From NCBI GenBank assembly GCA_903851415.1, contig CAINOE010000105.1, positions 121,803 to 185,802 on the forward strand: a DNA stretch of 64,000 nt, written 5' to 3'. Shown here in pieces: positions 60,404-64,000 of the stretch. Position numbers and translations under genes: made by a program. The notes beneath the pieces were generated by a model that did no database searches, was not told the DNA's origin, and saw only the letters and a list, made by a program, of their open reading frames with translations. The first letter of the stretch is position 1. Each line of letters opens with the position of its first letter. This DNA is from an uncultured Rhodopila sp. (GTDB lineage: Bacteria; Pseudomonadota; Alphaproteobacteria; Acetobacterales; Acetobacteraceae).

Positions 60404-63058
60404 ATGCGCGTGGCCCGGAACAACCGCCGGCTGATCGCCATCGGCGCGCTCCTGGTGGCGGCGATCGTCGGCCTGGCGGCCTGGCTGGTCCTGGAGCAAC
60501 GCGCCGCCGCAATCGCCGAGACCCGGCGTGCGACTGCCAACCTCGCGCAGGTTCTGGCGGAACAGACCGCGCGCACCCTGCTGCCGGTCGACCTGACGCT
60601 GCGGGACATTCAAAGCCGGCTGGAGGCCGTTGGCCCGGATATCGCCGAAACCGCCGGTTCGGCCGCATTCTTCGACGTGTTGACCGAACGGCTGAAGGGT
60701 CTGCCGCAGGCCGGCGCGCTCTTTGTTATCGGCGCGGGCGGCCGGCTGCTGAACACCACGCGCGGCTTTCCGCCGCCGCCCCTCGACCTCTCGGGCCGGG
60801 ATTCGTTCGCCTATCTCAGCATGCATAACGACCACGCGGTTTACGTCTCGCTGCCGGTCAAGAACCACTTCGACGGCACCTGGACGATCTATTTCGGCCG
60901 CCGCATCAACGACCGGAGCGGCGCCTTCGCGGGCATCGCCGGCGCCGCCTTCGCGCTGACCGCGCTCGAGGACTTCTTTGCCGCGGTGACGCCGAAGGAC
61001 GGCACCATCAGCCTGCTGCGGCGCGACGGCACCATCCTGCTGCGCCATCCCCGGGTTGAGCAGGGGATCGGCGCCAAGCTGCCGCCGGACTGGCCATGGT
61101 ACAGGCTGGTCGAGGAGGTCGGCGGATGGTATCGCTCGCCCGGTTACCTCAGCAAGATTCCGGGGCTGTTCGCCGTGCATCCGCTGCGGGACTTTCCCCT
61201 GGTGATGAACGCCAGCATATCCGAGGCTGCGGCCTTCGCCGCCTGGCGCAAGCAGACTCTGTGGGTGCTGCTCGGGGCGGGCGTCGCCATCGCCTCCGTT
61301 GTCCTGCTGTTGCGCATATTCGGCCGGCAGTTCGCCAAGCTGGAATCGCAGAACCGCCTGTTGAAGCAAGGCCGCCAGCAGTTCGACGCCGTGCTCGACA
61401 ACATGTCGCAAGGCCTGACCTTCGTCGGCCGCGACCTGACGCTGATTGTCTGCAACTGGCGCTACCGGGAGATCTACCGGCTGTCCGCGGATCAGGCGCG
61501 GCCCGGAACCCCGCTTGCGGAGATGCTGGGCCATCGCGTCGCCGCCGGAAGCTTCCCGGACATGACAGTCGCCGCGAGTCTGGCCCGGCGCGCGGCGCTG
61601 GCCGCCGCCGCGAGGCCGTTCGACATCGTCGATGAACTGGTCGATGGCCGTCTCATCGCGATGCACTACCAGCCGATGCCGGACGGCGGATGGGTCACGA
61701 CGCACGAGGACATCACCGAACGGCGCCGCGCCGAAGCCCGCCTGGTCTTCATGGCGCGCCATGACGGGCTGACCGAGCTGCCGAACCGGACGATGTTCCA
61801 GGAGCGGCTGGCCGATGCGATCGCGCTGACCCGGCTGGGAACCCAGTGCGCCGTGCTGTGCCTCGATGTTGACGGGTTCAAGGCGGTCAACGACGCGCTC
61901 GGCCACCCGGTCGGGGATGCCCTGCTGCGGGCCATCGGGCAGCGCCTGTCCGGCGCGGTGCGGGAGATCGACACGGTTGCCCGCCTTGCCGGCGACGAGT
62001 TCGCCATCATCCAGGTCGGCCTGGAGTCCGCCGACGCCGCCGCCGGACTGGCGGACCGCATCCTCCGGCTGATTCACGAGCCGTACGACTTCGACGGCCA
62101 GAGGATCGTCATCGGCATCAGCATCGGCGTCTCGATGGCGCCCGGGGACGGCACGTCGCCGGACAAGCTGCTGAAGAATGCCGACATCGCGCTGTACCTG
62201 GCGAAGACGGAGGGCCGCGGCACGTTCCGGTTCTTCGAGCGGGAGATGGATGCGCGCCTGCAAAGCCGGCGAAGGCTGGAACTGGATCTGCGCAAGGCGC
62301 TGCCGGCGAACGACTTCCATCTGCATTATCAGCCGATCATCGCGCTGCGGACCGGCAGGGTGGAGGCGTTCGAGGCTTTGATCCGCTGGAACCATCCGGA
62401 GCGCGGCCTGGTCCGCCCGGCCGACTTCATCCCGATCGCCGAGGAAACCGGGCTGATCGTCTCCATCGGCGCCTGGGTGCTGCGGCAGGCCAGCAAGGAC
62501 GCGTCGGGATGGCCGGATGACATCGGCGTGTCCGTCAACCTCTCGTCGGCTCAGTGCCATAGCGGACAGCTTTTCGAAGCGGTGCAGGAGGCGCTGTCGG
62601 CTTCGGGCCTGGCGCCCGGCAGGTTGATCCTGGAGATCACCGAGTCGGTCCTGCTGCACAGGAACGAGGCTCAGGTGGCGCTGCTGCACCGCTTCCACGG
62701 CCTGGGGATCCGCATCGCGCTGGATGATTTCGGCACCGGCTTTTCGTCGCTGAGCTATCTGTGCGGCTTCCCGTTCGACTCGATCAAGATCGACCAGTCA
62801 TTCGTGCGCGACATCGGCGCCAATCGGGACTCCAAGGTGATCGTCGGCGCCGTGGCGGAGCTTGCCCGCGGCCTCGGGATGACGACCACGGCCGAGGGGG
62901 TGGAGACCGGCGAGCAACTGGCCGCCGTTCGCGCGCTGGGTTGCACCACGGTGCAGGGTTACCTGTTCAGCCGCCCGGTCGGCGCGGAGGCGATTCCGGA
63001 GCTGATCCGGTTGCTGGGCGAGGGCGAAGGTGCCGGCGCCACGGTGCAGCATACGTGA
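60404..63058 (+). CDS. Membrane-bound GGDEF-EAL cyclic-di-GMP protein
   Basis: 884 residues. One N-terminal membrane helix (about 10-30), a periplasmic Cache/CHASE-type sensor (about 40-275, with GRDSFAYLSMHNDHAVYVSLPV and SGAFAGIAGAAFAL), a second helix (WVLLGAGVAIASVVLLLRIF, about 285-305), a PAS domain (QFDAVLDNMSQGLTFVGRDL, about 325-440), GGDEF domain with RLAGDEFAII (AGDEF at 529-533, a tolerated variant of GGDEF) and an EAL domain (EALIRW near 656, DDFGTGFSSLSYL, KIDQSFVRDI). It should make and/or break c-di-GMP in response to an envelope signal. Confidence 0.93.
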   Translation: MRVARNNRRLIAIGALLVAAIVGLAAWLVLEQRAAAIAETRRATANLAQVLAEQTARTLLPVDLTLRDIQSRLEAVGPDIAETAGSAAFFDVLTERLKGLPQAGALFVIGAGGRLLNTTRGFPPPPLDLSGRDSFAYLSMHNDHAVYVSLPVKNHFDGTWTIYFGRRINDRSGAFAGIAGAAFALTALEDFFAAVTPKDGTISLLRRDGTILLRHPRVEQGIGAKLPPDWPWYRLVEEVGGWYRSPGYLSKIPGLFAVHPLRDFPLVMNASISEAAAFAAWRKQTLWVLLGAGVAIASVVLLLRIFGRQFAKLESQNRLLKQGRQQFDAVLDNMSQGLTFVGRDLTLIVCNWRYREIYRLSADQARPGTPLAEMLGHRVAAGSFPDMTVAASLARRAALAAAARPFDIVDELVDGRLIAMHYQPMPDGGWVTTHEDITERRRAEARLVFMARHDGLTELPNRTMFQERLADAIALTRLGTQCAVLCLDVDGFKAVNDALGHPVGDALLRAIGQRLSGAVREIDTVARLAGDEFAIIQVGLESADAAAGLADRILRLIHEPYDFDGQRIVIGISIGVSMAPGDGTSPDKLLKNADIALYLAKTEGRGTFRFFEREMDARLQSRRRLELDLRKALPANDFHLHYQPIIALRTGRVEAFEALIRWNHPERGLVRPADFIPIAEETGLIVSIGAWVLRQASKDASGWPDDIGVSVNLSSAQCHSGQLFEAVQEALSASGLAPGRLILEITESVLLHRNEAQVALLHRFHGLGIRIALDDFGTGFSSLSYLCGFPFDSIKIDQSFVRDIGANRDSKVIVGAVAELARGLGMTTTAEGVETGEQLAAVRALGCTTVQGYLFSRPVGAEAIPELIRLLGEGEGAGATVQHT

Positions 63059-63353
63059 AGGAGGGATTTCCCCCTGCGCACAAGGATAGGAGACCGCCCT
63101 GCGCATGGCAGTCCTTTCATGCGTCAAGTCCCGGCCGGCCTGAGCAGCCGGTAGGGCATGGGTTTGCTGCGGACGCCCTGCCCAAAGCAGCCGCGGCATC
63201 ATGGCGGCAAGGCGGTATCGCCGGTTGAAGCGATAGTCCCGACCGGCCGGGGCGCTCGCGGGACACCGATCCGGCAAAGCGGGATAAAGTCAGGTCCCGA
63301 TGCGCGGCACCGCCAGGCGGGAACGCGGTTTTGCAGAAGTTGGCGGGTTGCTG

Positions 63354-63527
63354 TCAGATTTTCCCTGCTATGGTGCTGAACGTTGCGTTGATCTTGGTCC
63401 CGAGGGTCCCCAGGATGGTCGCGAGCGCACCGATGAGAGCGGCCGCTATCACCCCATACTCCAGAGCGGTAATGCCTTTCCTGTTAGTTTTCAGGTCCCT
63501 CAGGACAGCGAAAACCTGCGCAAGCAT
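63354..63527 (-). CDS. flp: Flp/Fap-type pilin
   Basis: 57 residues: a short leader (MLAQVFAVLRDLKTNRKG) ending at the prepilin peptidase Gly, then ITALEYGVIAAALIGALATI, the typical Glu5-Tyr6 Flp motif, and a short C-terminus. Flp pilins polymerise by the Tad secretion machinery into adhesive pili. No tad/cpa gene is in the window, so this is an isolated pilin. ATG 63527 is preceded on the minus strand by AGGAGA at good distance. The upstream region holds a perfect palindrome. Confidence 0.92.
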   Translation of the reverse strand: MLAQVFAVLRDLKTNRKGITALEYGVIAAALIGALATILGTLGTKINATFSTIAGKI

Positions 63528-63567
63528 AGATGTCTCCTTTTGTTGAGGTTGTGCAGAGCAAACGCCT

Positions 63568-63581
63568 ATTTCACGTGAAAT
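63568..63581. promoter_or_regulatory. Perfect 14-bp palindrome upstream of flp
   Basis: ATTTCACGTGAAAT, 41 bases before the flp start, inside a wider inverted repeat GTGCAG (63551-63556) and CTGCAC (63588-63593). This is the form and place of a regulator operator. The regulator is unknown; CACGTG-centred sites are used by several bacterial families. Confidence 0.55.
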
Positions 63582-63891
63582 TGAACGCTGCACACGGTCC
63601 ATTGAAATGTCAACATCGCATCTGCATGAAAAGGCTTCGCGGTTGTTCTGATTTTTGGAGGCCGCCCTAAAAAATGAGCGCCCCGCTTGCGGCCGCGCGG
63701 TGGAATGCCGGCGCAGGGTCCGGCCGAAAACGGCCCGGGCCTGACCGGAACAACCCGGGTCTCATTTTTGTGGTACGACCGGATGAACATCGAACGCCTG
63801 CTGTGAGGCAGGTGGGATCACAGAACCGCCGGCGAGGTGATATCGCTGCATAGGCGCTAAAATAACCCGGGAGTCGGCGGCCCTTCCCATT

Positions 63892-63990
63892 GTGTCATGC
63901 CCGGATTTAGTTCGGCCCGTCCACGACTTTGGCTCCATCGGCACCGCAAGTCGTGGATGGCCGGGACAAGCCCCATAGCTATCAGGATAA
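63892..63990. repeat. Composite family A and B repeat at the window end
   Basis: Family A stem GGATTTAGTTCGG and CCACGACTT...AAGTCGTGGATGGCCGGG (to about 63964), followed by the family B start CCCCATAGCTATCAGGATAAGG at 63971-63990. The window ends within the B unit. Same order as at 35151-35314. Confidence 0.65.
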
Positions 63991-64000
63991 GGGGTCGCGC

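Larger units (their letters stand above)
63528..64000. other. Region upstream of flp to window end
   Basis: Contains the palindromic site at 63568-63581, a purine- and T-rich stretch around 63640-63680, and the family A/B repeats from 63892 on. No other gene was recognised up to the window end. Confidence 0.5.

Noticed and set aside
58994..62698. 1234-residue minus-strand frame opposite the M20 and GGDEF-EAL genes
   Set aside because: Shadow frame; both plus-strand genes are unambiguous.

Overview
The window is high-GC chromosomal DNA with compact operons on both strands. Gene content points to an alphaproteobacterium of the Rhodospirillales, most likely Acetobacteraceae: a TrcR/DUF1013 cell-cycle regulator, YdcH and DUF1192 small proteins, the hopanoid transporter HpnN, an aroQ-accB-accC operon, a four-gene DUF2282-DUF692-DUF2063-DoxX (bufferin-type) operon, a stand-alone Hint protein and a PEP-CTERM protein. 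No rRNA, tRNA or CRISPR array was recognised. The genus is an inference from family content only.

Layout. 1-2 kb: small conserved alphaproteobacterial genes and an Hsp20 chaperone. 2.4-9.2 kb: accessory region with a methyltransferase/nuclease fusion, a GT1-type glycosyltransferase, a BstYI/BglII-type restriction-modification pair in visibly more AT-rich DNA, then rpmE (L31). 9.3-23 kb: hpnN, a secreted S33 hydrolase, an agmatinase-like ureohydrolase, a DUF1345 membrane protein, an M20 peptidase, a nucleoside hydrolase, a family 5 solute-binding protein, a polytopic membrane protein and thiL. 23-27.5 kb: two small unknown genes, a TPR glycosyltransferase-like protein, and a two-gene unit that looks like a VirD4/TraG coupling protein split into a membrane part and an ATPase part that has lost its catalytic residues. 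27.8-32.3 kb: the buf-type operon, a peroxiredoxin-like protein, a LysR regulator and a phosphoesterase. 33-40 kb: ABC-F ATPase, Sua5, PepA, HolC, a coiled-coil protein and a single-domain response regulator. 40.7-43.1 kb: a small phage-like block (XRE repressor, two HTH/DNA-binding-like proteins). 43.4-51.3 kb: MFS transporter, aroQ-accB-accC, thiS-thiG, a methyltransferase-like protein, an ornithine/diaminopimelate-type decarboxylase. 51.5-57 kb: YihY/BrkB, PEP-CTERM protein plus Hint protein, FkbH-like protein plus acyl carrier protein. 57-64 kb: HIT hydrolase, ribF, MaoC, a second M20 peptidase, a GGDEF/EAL protein and a Flp pilin.

Non-coding structure is rich. Three copies of a 237-259 bp non-coding element (4348, 18039, 41666) have matching 16-bp terminal inverted repeats, and each is flanked by a 7-8 bp direct repeat, as expected of a transposed MITE. 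One copy landed exactly between the Shine-Dalgarno sequence and the start codon of the nucleoside hydrolase gene. Two further stem-loop families and two other long inverted repeats are scattered between genes. Candidate operators include a 20-bp motif shared by the XRE repressor and its rightward neighbour, and long palindromes upstream of the restriction-modification cassette and of the flp gene.

The most unusual items are the split, catalytically degenerate VirD4-like pair, the MITE family with its effect on the nucleoside hydrolase, the PEP-CTERM/Hint tandem and the minimal FkbH-ACP pair. All functions are read from sequence motifs and remembered family features; no database search was run.
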